DNA from: Paenibacillus sp. SYP-B3998
Lineage (GTDB): Bacteria; Bacillota; Bacilli; Paenibacillales; NBRC-103111
Length of the DNA stretch: 64,000 nt
Assembly (NCBI RefSeq): GCF_010820665.1
Contig: NZ_JAAIKC010000001.1
Span: 1,364,001-1,428,000 of the forward strand
Direction of reading: 5' to 3'
The position numbers and the translations under genes are program-made. Within the stretch, counting starts at the first letter, position 1. The number at the start of each line of letters is the position of its first letter. Under the pieces are notes generated by a model that did no database searches, was not told the origin of the DNA, and saw only the letters and a list, made by a program, of their open reading frames with translations. Below, one piece after another: positions 43,546 to 52,579 of this stretch.

Positions 43546-43965
43546 ATGAAAATGAAAGCGGCAACATTTGTACTTTGCTTCGCCATGTTAGCTAGCGTAC
43601 CCTCTGTGGTTGGTGCCACACAAGCTAGCACAACTCTAAATCAAGATGCGGTTTCTTTGTCTCAAGCAGCTAACACTTTGTACTTTGGAACAAGTCTCGG
43701 TACTTACATCGGTCAAGGGAAATTGGTTATTACTGGAGGTTTCTCCGGAGGTAATGCCCACGGAGATCGACCAGAGATTGATCTCACTGTCTGGAGAGTT
43801 ACTAATGGGGTAAAGGAAAAAGTAGGCGGGTATTTTGAAATGGGTTGGCCAAATCAAAGTAACAGCATCAACTATTCTGTACCAAATTTACCCTTTGGGA
43901 CTTATGAAGTAACATATACAGGTGGACCAAGTCTATCTGTGAATGCCAATATTTATTTCAATTAA
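43546..43965 (+). CDS. Small secreted protein of unknown function
   Basis: A 139-residue protein with a signal peptide (KAATFVLCFAMLASVPSVVG, cleavage near GATQA). The mature part is beta-rich and Gly-rich: IGQGKLVITGGFSGGNAHGD, PEIDLTVWRVTNG, VPNLPFGTYEVTYTGG, in the style of an immunoglobulin-like or lipocalin-like small fold. No Cys in the mature part. I do not recognise the family. GGGAGG before ATG and a strong terminator behind; monocistronic. Confidence 0.75.
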   Translation: MKMKAATFVLCFAMLASVPSVVGATQASTTLNQDAVSLSQAANTLYFGTSLGTYIGQGKLVITGGFSGGNAHGDRPEIDLTVWRVTNGVKEKVGGYFEMGWPNQSNSINYSVPNLPFGTYEVTYTGGPSLSVNANIYFN

Positions 43966-44001
43966 TTTTCGGTTTTATCAATAAGTAATAAAGTACTTGA
44001 T

Positions 44002-44034
44002 AAAAACTCCCATGGGCATCATGGGGGTTTTTTA
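44002..44034 (+). terminator. Terminator of the secreted-protein gene
   Basis: AAACTCCCATG pairs with CATGGGGGTTT around a 5-nt loop, followed by TTTATC. Confidence 0.9.
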
Positions 44035-44115
44035 TCATTGTTCTAGTAGCACAGCCGATGTAGGCGTTAACGAGTTTTACATACTGTTCAATAAAGACAA
44101 GCGTCGAGAGATTGG

Positions 44116-44880
44116 CTAATATATCACTTTCGCGATGTCTCTTGCTTTCAACCGTGGGAAGCAGCCAGACGTAACGTTCGAATGTCCCGTTAATGCCATA
44201 CAAAAATGGAACAACCAATAAACCACAATCCGCCTATGGTATATAAGGAAGAAGCTCCAAAAATGTCCGCAGCATAGCCTCCAATTAGACTGCTCGGGGG
44301 AATTGCAATAACAGCGAGACTGGAAGAAATCCCCCATACTCGTCCACGATATTCTTCAGAAACCAACATTGAATTGTGATTCCGGAAGCGATATTGTACA
44401 AAGTCTTTCCGCCATGCGTATGCAAAAGAATAAAACCGTCGACGGCAACCAAGTGGACATCGAAATACCGATGATTGCTAGTCCCGTTAATCCTATGCCT
44501 ACCATCATAAGCCGTCCTGCACCTAAAAACCGTACCCAATATCCTGCCAAAATGCCGCCTAGTATTCCACCAACGGCCCAGTAAACACCGAAGGCGGCGA
44601 CTAATATTCCTGCTAAAGAACTGCCGATAATATATACCACTTTGGTTAGACTAGTAAAAAGTCCCGTTGCATAAGTAAGTTGATCGTGTCGCACGACCTC
44701 AGGCATAATCGAGTACTGATCCATATCCAAGACAAGGTTCCAACGATACTCTCTGCTAACAGAATTAGTCATCCACATGATTTTTTTTCGATCCCAACGA
44801 TCAACTAATGCACTAGAGAGCGGCCCCCTAAAAATACGGTCTAAATGCCAGATCACCTGAATCAATGCGGCTTGATTCCT
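44116..44880 (-). pseudogene. Broken MFS multidrug-efflux transporter gene
   Basis: On the minus strand, family segments occur in different frames. The longest piece reads GPLSSALVDRWDRKKIMW, then PEVVRHDQLTYATGLFTSL, VVYIIGSSLAGILVAAFGVY and GLTGLAIIGISMSTWLPS; the next piece has shifted frame near 44340 (WGDFFQS... VVYWLFHFCMALTGH). The N-terminal TM1-TM2 is missing, the loop after DRKKIMW is damaged, and the C-terminal part breaks up. It matches transporters of the MFS group with a VDRWDRKK loop. Not functional. Confidence 0.78.
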
Positions 44881-45012
44881 CCTTAAATGTTCGTTCCTAG
44901 GAACTTAAAAGTAAGGACAGCGCTTTCACGTTGTCCTTTACTTCGTCTACTAGCAATTTGTTTTAAAATCGAAGGAAGTAGTTAATTTTATGAAAAGTAA
45001 ATTCTTATTGAA

Positions 45013-45567
45013 TCATCCAAGATACTTAATTAGATTCATTGTTCCCGTTGATCTTGTAACCACCCATCCATCGGGAATGGGAGAACCTAACATGACCCAT
45101 ACTTCTTGACCATAGCTGGCCCCTTTTACATTCATAATTAGGTTCATAGTTCCCGTTGATCTTATAACCACCCATCCATCTGGAATGGGAGATCCCAACA
45201 TGACCCAAACTTCTTGACCATAACTGGCCCCTTTTACAAACTTAATAAAGTTCATCGTTCCCGTTGATCTTATAACCACCCATCCATCCGGGATGGGAGA
45301 TCCCAACATGACCCATATTTCTTGGCCGTAACTTGCATTTTTGACATTCGTAATTTCATTCATATTTCCTGACGACCTCGTAACGACCCACCCATCAGGA
45401 ATGGGAGATCCCAACGGTATCCATTGTGTTTGCAAAGAAGAAAAATTGCTTTCCTGATTCAAAGTGAAGGTTGATTCAGTTGCGCCCCTCGCTTGAGCAT
45501 GCATGGAAAAAGCTGATATAGCTAACAAAGAACAAATTGTTAAAATAGCTGTGTTTTTTTTAATCAT
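45013..45567 (-). CDS. Secreted protein built of 36-residue repeats
   Basis: A 184-residue protein with a signal peptide (TICSLLAISAFSMHAQARG) and a short linker, then three full and one partial copies of a 36-residue repeat of the form W-x-x-LGSPIPDGWVV-x-RS-x-G-x-MN...NASYGQE (repeats start at residues 49, 85, 121, 157). The last copy ends at LIKYLG. Conserved Trp, Pro and Gly suggest a beta-hairpin repeat that could bind sugars or a wall polymer. Family not recognised. The nearby secreted protein at 43546 is unrelated in sequence. Confidence 0.8.
   Translation of the reverse strand: MIKKNTAILTICSLLAISAFSMHAQARGATESTFTLNQESNFSSLQTQWIPLGSPIPDGWVVTRSSGNMNEITNVKNASYGQEIWVMLGSPIPDGWVVIRSTGTMNFIKFVKGASYGQEVWVMLGSPIPDGWVVIRSTGTMNLIMNVKGASYGQEVWVMLGSPIPDGWVVTRSTGTMNLIKYLG
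45016..45423 (-). repeat. 108-bp coding tandem repeat, ~3.8 copies
   Basis: The DNA units inside the repeat protein gene are 108 bp and highly similar, the middle two nearly identical at the nucleotide level (for example the recurring CATCCATC-GGGATGGGAGA block at ~45068, 45176, 45284, 45392). This suggests recent unit duplication or homogenisation. Confidence 0.85.
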
Positions 45568-45809
45568 TAGATTCTCATCCCTTCATGTGAATGCTGAATG
45601 TGTTTAGAATACTTAGTCACTTTCGTAGTTAAATTTTGAATTTCCTCCTTTCCAAATCTAGTAACTACAATCCAATTATAGTAGGATATATATCCAATTT
45701 CAACCATATTTAAAATATAAATATATAAATGTTAAATTAGATATTTGTTGACTGTTTTTATATTAAAATGTCTAAAAACGCAATTTAATGTCTTTTCGAT
45801 TTGTTATTT

Positions 45810-45862
45810 TAAGGTTTATGTAAGGTTTAAATCAAAATCGTGTAAGGTTCGACAAGTATAAT
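45810..45862 (+). promoter_or_regulatory. Phased TAAGGTT repeats and -10 box of the Bce-like operon
   Basis: TAAGGTT occurs at 45810-45816, 45821-45827 and 45843-45849, i.e. 11 and 22 bp apart, followed by TATAAT at 45857-45862. No good -35 is present at the expected place. This is the pattern of an OmpR/PhoB-type activator site; the response regulator at 49182 is the natural candidate. Confidence 0.65.
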
Positions 45863-45948
45863 CATTTTTGTTACATGAAATCGTCAATGAAATTAGGACA
45901 CGTTGGTTTTCATAACATAGGAGCTAGAGAATTAGGAGGAGGTTCAAC

Positions 45949-46716
45949 ATGGAAATAATCTTACAAGCGAAAAATGTTGAAAAAAAGTTTGGTGCAAAAG
46001 GAAATGTATACACAGCCTTGCAGGACATCAATCTTGAGATTCAAGTAGGTGAATTTGTTGGCATCATGGGTCCATCGGGAGCGGGGAAATCAACTTTGCT
46101 CAATATTTTTTCTACAATTGATACGTCATCATCAGGTGATATCATGATTGCTAATCAAAATATCGTCAAAATGAATGATGAGCAATTATCGGACTTTCGT
46201 CGGAATAAGCTTGGTTTTATTTTTCAGGATTATAATCTGCTTGATACCTTGACTGTAAAAGAAAATATTTTGCTGCCGCTTGCCTTATCCAAGGTGCCAC
46301 CAGCAGAAATTGAACAACGGGTAAATGAAATTGCGGATACGTTCGGCATTCGGGATATTTTAGACAAATACCCATACCATATTTCAGGTGGTCAAAAGCA
46401 GAGAACAGCGGCATCCCGCGCCATTGTCGCAAACCCAAGCCTGATCTTGGCGGATGAGCCAACAGGTGCGCTCGATTCAAAATCAGCAACAAGCTTGCTG
46501 GAAAGCTTAAGCATGCTTAATGAAACCAACAAATCGACCATTATGATGGTCACTCACGATGCGTATGCCGCAAGTTATTGTAAGCGGGTCATCTTCATTA
46601 AAGATGGTCAGCTCTTTGCTGAGCTTCATAAAAAAAGACAGCCGCGCAAGGAATTTTTCCAAAACATAATAGAGGTTCTCGCCACACTAGGGGGTGGGTA
46701 TGATGACACTCTTTAG
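45949..46716 (+). CDS. Peptide-antibiotic ABC transporter ATPase, BceA-like
   Basis: A 255-residue ATPase of the BceA/YxdL/LolD type: Walker A MGPSGAGKSTLLNIFSTIDT, Q-loop FIFQDYNLLDTLTVKENI, signature YHISGGQKQRTAASRAI, Walker B LILADEPTGALD and MMVTHDAYAASYC. In Bacillales such transporters sense and remove cell-wall-active peptides (bacitracin and similar). AGGAGG before ATG. The next gene is the permease with overlap; a regulator pair is downstream. Confidence 0.93.
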   Translation: MEIILQAKNVEKKFGAKGNVYTALQDINLEIQVGEFVGIMGPSGAGKSTLLNIFSTIDTSSSGDIMIANQNIVKMNDEQLSDFRRNKLGFIFQDYNLLDTLTVKENILLPLALSKVPPAEIEQRVNEIADTFGIRDILDKYPYHISGGQKQRTAASRAIVANPSLILADEPTGALDSKSATSLLESLSMLNETNKSTIMMVTHDAYAASYCKRVIFIKDGQLFAELHKKRQPRKEFFQNIIEVLATLGGGYDDTL

Positions 46717-48628
46717 TATTGCGAGAAAGAATATAAGGAATAATTTTACTAACTATTTCTTATATATTGCTTCAATGATTTTTAGCATCGTTATTTACTT
46801 CACGTTTGTTTCATTAAAATATGATCAAACCATTCAATCCGCTTCAGGCGCATCAACCAAGATTAGCTCAGCTTTCAGTGGAGCGGCGGTCGTTTTAATG
46901 ATCTTCGTCGCCATCTTTATCTGGTACTCTAATTCATTCTTTACGCGGAAACGTAAGAAAGAGGTTGGGCTCTATTCCTTACTCGGAGTAAGAAAGAGGC
47001 AAATCGGACGAATGCTATTTTATGAGAACTTTATTATGGGGATTCTAGCACTTATGATTGGAATTGCTCTGGGCTCTTTATTATCGAAGTTTTTTGTGTC
47101 TTTATTAATGAAAGTGATGGGTTATGAGGCCATCGCGAATTTCTCACTTTCATCATCTGCCATTTTGAACACGATCATTGTCTTTTCCATGATTACATTA
47201 ATTACTTCTTTTCAGGGCTATCGCTTAATTTATCGGTTTAAATTAATTGAATTATTTCATGCGGATCAAGAAAGTGAACAACAACCAAAGACTTCCTGGA
47301 TCTTTGCTTTTTTATCTGTTGTTTTAATAGCTATTGGTTACTGGCTTGCGCTGCAAAACTTTCTAAAGTCAAAAGTTTGGGAAACCCTAGGTTTTATGGT
47401 AACTCCACTTGTCATTTTAGTAACTGTTATACTCGGTACGTATCTCTTATTTACAGCGTTAACCGTGACTCTATTGAAATTATCAAGAAAAAATAAAAAG
47501 AGCTATTGGAAAGGGATTAACTTAATCGGCACATCCCAACTCTTATATCGAATTAAAGGAAATGCCCGTACCTTAACGATCATTGCTGTACTTAGTGCCA
47601 CAACGCTAACAGCAGTTGGGACGGCATACAGCATGTATTATAGTACTAAAAGCGCGGTTGAGAAGGCCAATCCTAACAGCCTGATGTTCATTGCTTCAGA
47701 CATCAACCTGACAAAGAAAGTAAAGGATATGGTTTCAGTAAATACAAATCATGATGTCATTTATCATGTAACGGTTCCGGTTATTGAAGTAGATGCTGAT
47801 GCTGGAAATCTGAAAAATAATTTCTCAAACAGTGAACCAACGTACACGCTTATATCAAACCATGATTTTAACGAATTGGCTAAACTCCAGGATAGGCATG
47901 ATTCTCTTTCATTAAAAGAGAATGAAGCATCCGCATTAGATCCGATGTTCATGGAGGGGATTTCACCAAATTATGTTGGGGCCACCGTACAATTAAAAGT
48001 GGATAACGGTGGGGAGACTATAACCTTTAAGGATCTAAAAAAATACAGTGTTCTGAACCTTCATACTGCGTATTCTACGGTTGTGATCAGCGATGCAATG
48101 TTCGCCCGTTTACAACAAAATAAAAGCTCGCTAAACTTAGAAGCCTATGGGATTACCCATGAGGAGAAGGCAAAAGAAATAACAAAAGAGATTCAGGCTA
48201 TTTTGCCGGAAAAAGCAGAGTTTTCAAGCTTCTACCTTGACTTCGCTGCTGGATTGGAGTCATCCGGCTTAATGATTTTCATGGGCGGATTCCTTGGACT
48301 TGTCTTCTTAGCTGCGACAGGCAGTATCATTTACTTTAAACAATTAACAGAAGCGAATGCAGATAAAGGTCGCTATCAGATTTTATATAAAATTGGTGTA
48401 ACCAAGAAAGAAATCAAAAAATCAATAGCAAAGCAAGTCTTATTTATTTTCGCACTTCCATTGGTTGCAGGAATCGCGCATTGTGCTGTAGCCTTGACTG
48501 CTTTATCTAAGCTGCTCCAAATGAACTTAGTTATTCCAGTTATGATTTGTATGGGAATATATTCATGTATATATATCTTGTACTACTTTTTAACCGTAAA
48601 TGCTTACTACAAAATAGTGACGAAATAA
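46700..48628 (+). CDS. Peptide-antibiotic ABC transporter permease, BceB-like
   Basis: A 642-residue FtsX-type permease with ~10 membrane segments and a large extracellular domain between TM7 and TM8 (roughly residues 315-520, STKSAVEKANPNSLMFIASD onwards), the hallmark of BceB-type detection permeases. Starts at ATG 46700 inside the ATPase gene's end with GGGGGTGGG upstream. It would bind the antimicrobial peptide and pass the signal to the sensor kinase. Confidence 0.92.
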   Translation: MMTLFSIARKNIRNNFTNYFLYIASMIFSIVIYFTFVSLKYDQTIQSASGASTKISSAFSGAAVVLMIFVAIFIWYSNSFFTRKRKKEVGLYSLLGVRKRQIGRMLFYENFIMGILALMIGIALGSLLSKFFVSLLMKVMGYEAIANFSLSSSAILNTIIVFSMITLITSFQGYRLIYRFKLIELFHADQESEQQPKTSWIFAFLSVVLIAIGYWLALQNFLKSKVWETLGFMVTPLVILVTVILGTYLLFTALTVTLLKLSRKNKKSYWKGINLIGTSQLLYRIKGNARTLTIIAVLSATTLTAVGTAYSMYYSTKSAVEKANPNSLMFIASDINLTKKVKDMVSVNTNHDVIYHVTVPVIEVDADAGNLKNNFSNSEPTYTLISNHDFNELAKLQDRHDSLSLKENEASALDPMFMEGISPNYVGATVQLKVDNGGETITFKDLKKYSVLNLHTAYSTVVISDAMFARLQQNKSSLNLEAYGITHEEKAKEITKEIQAILPEKAEFSSFYLDFAAGLESSGLMIFMGGFLGLVFLAATGSIIYFKQLTEANADKGRYQILYKIGVTKKEIKKSIAKQVLFIFALPLVAGIAHCAVALTALSKLLQMNLVIPVMICMGIYSCIYILYYFLTVNAYYKIVTK

Positions 48629-48655
48629 TATCATTTAAAATAAAGGAGTAGAACC

Positions 48656-49024
48656 ATGAAAAAAGTAATTATAGCTGTATCCGTAGGTATTGCAATTGTA
48701 ATTGGGTTTTTAGTTTTTATGCAAAATGTTAATATAAACAGACTAGGTGCGGAGCCTTACTATGTTCAGGTTAATGAGGGTAAGAAAATGGAAGGTAAAA
48801 CAGGCACCGGAGAAAAGTATGTGTATTATGAATATACCTTGCAAGCCTTTGATAAAAAGGGTCAGGAGAAACCAGTTACCTTTACAGCTAACAAACAATT
48901 GCGCAAAGAAGCCTTTCTGTGTGTGTTCGTCAAAGGTGACAAAGTAAGTTCCTATCAGGAAGTGGCATTAAATGAAGTACCAGTCAAAGCCAAAGTCAAT
49001 CTGCAAAGCTCGTCCAGTTCATGA
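48656..49024 (+). CDS. YxeA-like (DUF1093) small exported protein
   Basis: A 122-residue protein with an uncleaved or cleaved N-terminal hydrophobic segment (VIIAVSVGIAIVIGFLVFM) and a DUF1093/YxeA-type domain: YYVQVNEGKKMEGKTGTGEK, YEYTLQAFDKKGQEKPVTF, KGDKVSSYQEVALNEVPVKA. In Bacillus, yxeA is linked to the YxdLM peptide transporter, so its place here fits. AAAGGAG before ATG. Role unknown. Confidence 0.85.
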   Translation: MKKVIIAVSVGIAIVIGFLVFMQNVNINRLGAEPYYVQVNEGKKMEGKTGTGEKYVYYEYTLQAFDKKGQEKPVTFTANKQLRKEAFLCVFVKGDKVSSYQEVALNEVPVKAKVNLQSSSSS

Positions 49025-49181
49025 AGACAGGTACTCTTTTCACGATTTCATGTATAGCATGTATTTCGATTAATAAATTGGCTTATGATTGTTTATAGGC
49101 AAGGAAGTTGGACATGCAGCCAGTGCTGGATGTTCTTTTCTCAGATAAGGTGTTCACGTAAACTAGAGAGGGTTAGAGGTC

Positions 49182-49889
49182 ATGTCGATAAATAAAAAGG
49201 TTTTAATTGTTGACGACGAAGTCGATATTTTACGGCTGCTGCAAACGGTGCTTAGTAAAGAGGGCATAGAGCATGTTTATACAGCTACGACAGCAACAGA
49301 GGGACTTAGTCAATTCAACGCAAAGCAACCTGATATTGTAATTTTAGATATTATGCTTCCCGATGGGGAGGGCTATGAGGTATGTAAAAAGATCAGAAGT
49401 ATGTCAAATGTGCCTATTTTGTTTCTATCCGCAAAAACGGAAGAAATTGATAAAATTTTGGGCTTAGCTATCGGTGGCGACGATTATATAACAAAGCCAT
49501 TTAGTCCCAAAGAAGTTGCATACAGGATTAAAGCTCATCTTAGAAGGGCTGATTACCAGCAGGTAGAAGTAAAAAGTGCTCCCCTCATTAAAGTGGGACC
49601 CTTTGAATTAAATGAGCAAAAAATAGAGTTGAGAAAGAATGGAGAAATTATCGAATTAAAACCGAAGGAACTTGGATTAATGACCCTTTTGCTTAAACAC
49701 CCCAACCAAATCATAAGTAAAGAAAATCTATATGATAAGGTTTGGGGTGAAGATTTCTTCGGTTTTGATAACACGGTGATGGTACACATTAGAAGGTTAA
49801 GGGAGAAAATAGAGGCAGAGCCTTCAAATCCAAAGCACTTGATTACGGTGAAAGGCTTGGGGTACAAATTCGTAGTAAAGGATGAATAG
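49182..49889 (+). CDS. OmpR-family response regulator (BceR/YxdJ-like position)
   Basis: A 235-residue two-domain regulator: receiver with acidic pair VLIVDDEVDILRLL, phospho-Asp in DIVILDIMLPDGEGYEV, Lys in YITKPFSPKE; C-terminal winged helix with ELKPKELGLMTLLLKHPNQI and DNTVMVHIRRLREKIEAEPS. Likely activates the transporter operon through the repeats at 45810-45849. Ribosome site GAGAGGG. Followed after 3 bp by its kinase gene. Confidence 0.93.
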   Translation: MSINKKVLIVDDEVDILRLLQTVLSKEGIEHVYTATTATEGLSQFNAKQPDIVILDIMLPDGEGYEVCKKIRSMSNVPILFLSAKTEEIDKILGLAIGGDDYITKPFSPKEVAYRIKAHLRRADYQQVEVKSAPLIKVGPFELNEQKIELRKNGEIIELKPKELGLMTLLLKHPNQIISKENLYDKVWGEDFFGFDNTVMVHIRRLREKIEAEPSNPKHLITVKGLGYKFVVKDE

Positions 49890-49892
49890 CTG

Positions 49893-51314
49893 ATGAAATG
49901 GAGGTTAACAGGGAGATTTCTGCTATCTGTTGTTTTGATTGTAAGTTTAGTCGTGTTTTTCAACATTCTTCTCATCGTAGGAGTGTTTATTGTCCAATCT
50001 GCTTCGGGCGGAGCTGCTTTTCATGGAGAAGAAACCTCTGCCGAAGCTGTTACCAAACGCTTTCAGGAACAAATTGTGACCTCCAATCAACAGGTTATGA
50101 TAACCGAAAAGGGTAAAGAGGAGCTTATCAAAAATAAAGCATGGATCCAAGTATTGGACGCGGATGGCAAGGTGATCTATGGTTATCGAACACCTGAAGG
50201 TGTAAAAGAAAAGTATACGCCTCTAGATATCGTCCAAATGTACAAATACAATGAGATTGATCATTACACAACCGTCTATATCAGTGAAAAAAAAGTGAAT
50301 AACGAATATTATAGTTACTTTATGGGATTCGAAAATCCCTATATCCAAAGAAAAGTGCTATCCTATGATATTCGGGATCTGGTCAAATTATTTAATGTAG
50401 GTAGTATCCTTATTTTAGTGATAGATGGCTTGATTGCTCTGTTTATTGGCTATTTATTCAGTAAACGGCTAACTCAGCCATTAATCCTGTTAATCGATGG
50501 GATAAAAAGGTTGGCGAACAAAGATTATCAGATGAATTTCGCTCCGAAGGGGATTTATAAAGATGTTTTTTATAATATCAATTATTTATCCGATGAACTC
50601 ATAGCTAACGAACGCGAAAGAAAAAAATTAGATACTATGAAAGAAGAGTGGGTCGGGAATATCTCGCATGATATCAAAACACCATTGGCGTCTATCCAAG
50701 GTTATGCGGAAATGATGAAAGACGCTGAATATCAGTTCTCGCTTGAGGAAATGAGAGAATACGCAGAAATTATCGAACGGAAGTCATTGTATCTAAAAGA
50801 AGTCATTGAGGATTTAAATTTATCAACCCGCTTAAAAAATAACAAGCTTACCTTGAATAAAAAGCGCATAAATATCGTGACTCTTTTGCGGAATATCGTT
50901 ATTGATACTTTAAACGACGCAAGCTATGCCAACAGAAATATTGAATTTCAGTTTAGCGACGACATCATCAAACTTGACGTTGATGAACTTCTGGTACGCA
51001 GAGCGATAAGTAATTTGATCTACAATGCGATTGTTCATAATGATGAAGCTGTTGTTATCAAAGTGAGCGTTGAGAAAAGTCAGCCTACTGTTATTAGGGT
51101 TGAGGATACGGGTAAAGGAATAAAAAAAGAGGATCTCGAAAGGATCTTCGATCGGTATTATCGGGGAACGAACACGGGAGAACTGCATAAAGGTTCTGGT
51201 CTTGGTATGGCCATCGCACATGATATTATTCTCGCGCATGGTGGCGAGATTCATGTGAATAGTCGAATTGGCGAAGGAACTAAGATAGAAATTGTCTTAG
51301 ATTCGCTTGTCTAG
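49893..51314 (+). CDS. Sensor histidine kinase
   Basis: A 473-residue membrane kinase: TM1 at ~9-29 (SVVLIVSLVVFFNILLIVGV), an extracellular sensor domain of ~135 residues, TM2 at ~170-190 (VGSILILVIDGLIALFIGYL), HAMP, HisKA with the phospho-His in WVGNISHDIKTPLASIQGY, and HATPase (NAIVHN, DTGKGIKKEDLERIFDRYY, GSGLGMAIAHDIILAHGG). Unlike true BceS kinases, which have almost no extracellular part, it has a full sensor domain, so it may sense a ligand by itself as well as through the transporter. Confidence 0.92.
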   Translation: MKWRLTGRFLLSVVLIVSLVVFFNILLIVGVFIVQSASGGAAFHGEETSAEAVTKRFQEQIVTSNQQVMITEKGKEELIKNKAWIQVLDADGKVIYGYRTPEGVKEKYTPLDIVQMYKYNEIDHYTTVYISEKKVNNEYYSYFMGFENPYIQRKVLSYDIRDLVKLFNVGSILILVIDGLIALFIGYLFSKRLTQPLILLIDGIKRLANKDYQMNFAPKGIYKDVFYNINYLSDELIANERERKKLDTMKEEWVGNISHDIKTPLASIQGYAEMMKDAEYQFSLEEMREYAEIIERKSLYLKEVIEDLNLSTRLKNNKLTLNKKRINIVTLLRNIVIDTLNDASYANRNIEFQFSDDIIKLDVDELLVRRAISNLIYNAIVHNDEAVVIKVSVEKSQPTVIRVEDTGKGIKKEDLERIFDRYYRGTNTGELHKGSGLGMAIAHDIILAHGGEIHVNSRIGEGTKIEIVLDSLV

Positions 51315-51358
51315 TGACAATAGAGACAATAGGGACATCCATTGCTCGTATGATCAAT

Positions 51359-51384
51359 GAAAGCCGCTAAGCGCGGCTTTTGTT
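51359..51384. terminator. Terminator between the kinase and Sco genes
   Basis: AAAGCCGC (51360-51367) and GCGGCTTT (51373-51380) with TTGTT after; convergent genes on both sides. Confidence 0.8.
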
Positions 51385-51414
51385 ACCAAAGAGCTAATTG
51401 TGTATCAAGGTAGC

Positions 51415-52029
51415 TTATAATAGTTGGTTTATGGATTTCTCAATGGCCTCATTATCCATGCTTTCACCCATATCAAATACTTTACGAATGAAGCCGTCTT
51501 GATCAATTAGAAATAAAGATTTGATTGAATGGGCGAATTGACCATCCTTCTGTTTCACAGCCATAATGCCATAATCCGTTGCTGTCTGTAATACTTCCTT
51601 TTCACTTCCTCTAAGCAGATGCCAACCGGCGGCTTGGTCAATTCCTAATAAGCTGCCATATTTCTCAAGTACCTCTGGCGTATCACGATCTGGATCAAAA
51701 GTGATACTGAGAAACTCCACTTTATTTCCGAACTTTCCTTTTTCCTTCAAATTGTTTTGCATCAAAACCATATTGGATGTTGTTGCTGGACATATATCCG
51801 GACAATTTGCAAAGAAAAATTCTAACAAACGTACTTTTCCAGCGCTTTCACTTAATTTTAATGGTTGTCCTTTCAAATCCTGGAGGCTGAACTCAGGAGC
51901 TTTTTTAATTACGGGCAGTGGGGCGGCTCCCTGTCGGAACCATAAAACTAGACACAAAACGATGGCAGTAAACAAAACGATGACAGTTGTGCGATACCAT
52001 GGTTTACGTGAAACTTCTTTCAAAAACAT
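51415..52029 (-). CDS. Sco1/SenC-family copper chaperone for cytochrome oxidase
   Basis: A 204-residue membrane-anchored thioredoxin-fold protein: N-terminal anchor (TTVIVLFTAIVLCLVLWF), APEFSLQDLKGQPLKL, the copper-binding CxxxC in FFANCPDICPATTSNMV and the distal His in QFAHSIKSLFLIDQDGFI. It delivers copper to the CuA site of cytochrome c oxidase. The YtkA-like gene lies 15 bp upstream on the same strand. Cytochrome c and copper ATPase genes nearby support the role. Confidence 0.93.
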   Translation of the reverse strand: MFLKEVSRKPWYRTTVIVLFTAIVLCLVLWFRQGAAPLPVIKKAPEFSLQDLKGQPLKLSESAGKVRLLEFFFANCPDICPATTSNMVLMQNNLKEKGKFGNKVEFLSITFDPDRDTPEVLEKYGSLLGIDQAAGWHLLRGSEKEVLQTATDYGIMAVKQKDGQFAHSIKSLFLIDQDGFIRKVFDMGESMDNEAIEKSINQLL

Positions 52030-52044
52030 GTGAGAAACGCCTCC

Positions 52045-52461
52045 TTATTTGCCCTCAACCTTGAATTGTTTAGTTGGCATGGTATGCATGCTCTCAGCAG
52101 TCGTATGCGAAGTGACATTATACGTGCCTGCTGTTTGAAACGTTTTTTCCACTGTATAGACGCCGTTTTCTTTTTTGATTCCTTTGATTTTCTCGTGTTT
52201 GCTGGATTGGCCTTCTGCCCAGATTTCAAAAGTCACATCACTAACCTTTTTAACCTTTTGGCCATCTTGGGTAATCGTCGCTTGCACGCGTACCTGTTCA
52301 TTAATCTTCGGTGTTTCAGGAGTAATTAGTAACTCAACTTCGATCATTTTCATGGAGCTATGCTCCATCTCCGTCATATTCAGATCATCCGTGCTGGAAT
52401 TTTGGCAGCCGCCAAGAAGGATTACGCCAAGAAGAACAAGCCCAAGTGATGGTTTCTTCAT
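52045..52461 (-). CDS. YtkA/FixH-like lipoprotein
   Basis: A 138-residue lipoprotein: lipobox LLGVILLGGCQ, then a Met/His-rich stretch (MTEMEHSSMKM) that may bind copper, and a YtkA/FixH-like beta domain (VELLITPETPKINEQVRVQA, DVTFEIWAEGQSS, ENGVYTVEKTFQTAGTYNVT). FixH-type proteins take part in oxidase assembly. Co-transcribed with the Sco gene. Confidence 0.85.
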   Translation of the reverse strand: MKKPSLGLVLLGVILLGGCQNSSTDDLNMTEMEHSSMKMIEVELLITPETPKINEQVRVQATITQDGQKVKKVSDVTFEIWAEGQSSKHEKIKGIKKENGVYTVEKTFQTAGTYNVTSHTTAESMHTMPTKQFKVEGK

Positions 52462-52579
52462 TTATTATTTACTTCCTTTCCCCTTATTTGCTAACTCATC
52501 TCCATCCCTGATCATATACTCTCTTAGATGAAGTACGCCATGACTAGAAAGTGCTATGTTTGGCGATATTGTTAAGTTT

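Noticed and set aside
44356-44865. 169-codon frame taken as an intact membrane protein
   Set aside because: It is only the middle of an MFS transporter, with missing start and frameshifts.
45016-45423. 108-bp repeats considered as a CRISPR or mobile repeat
   Set aside because: They are in frame within one secreted protein, with no spacers.
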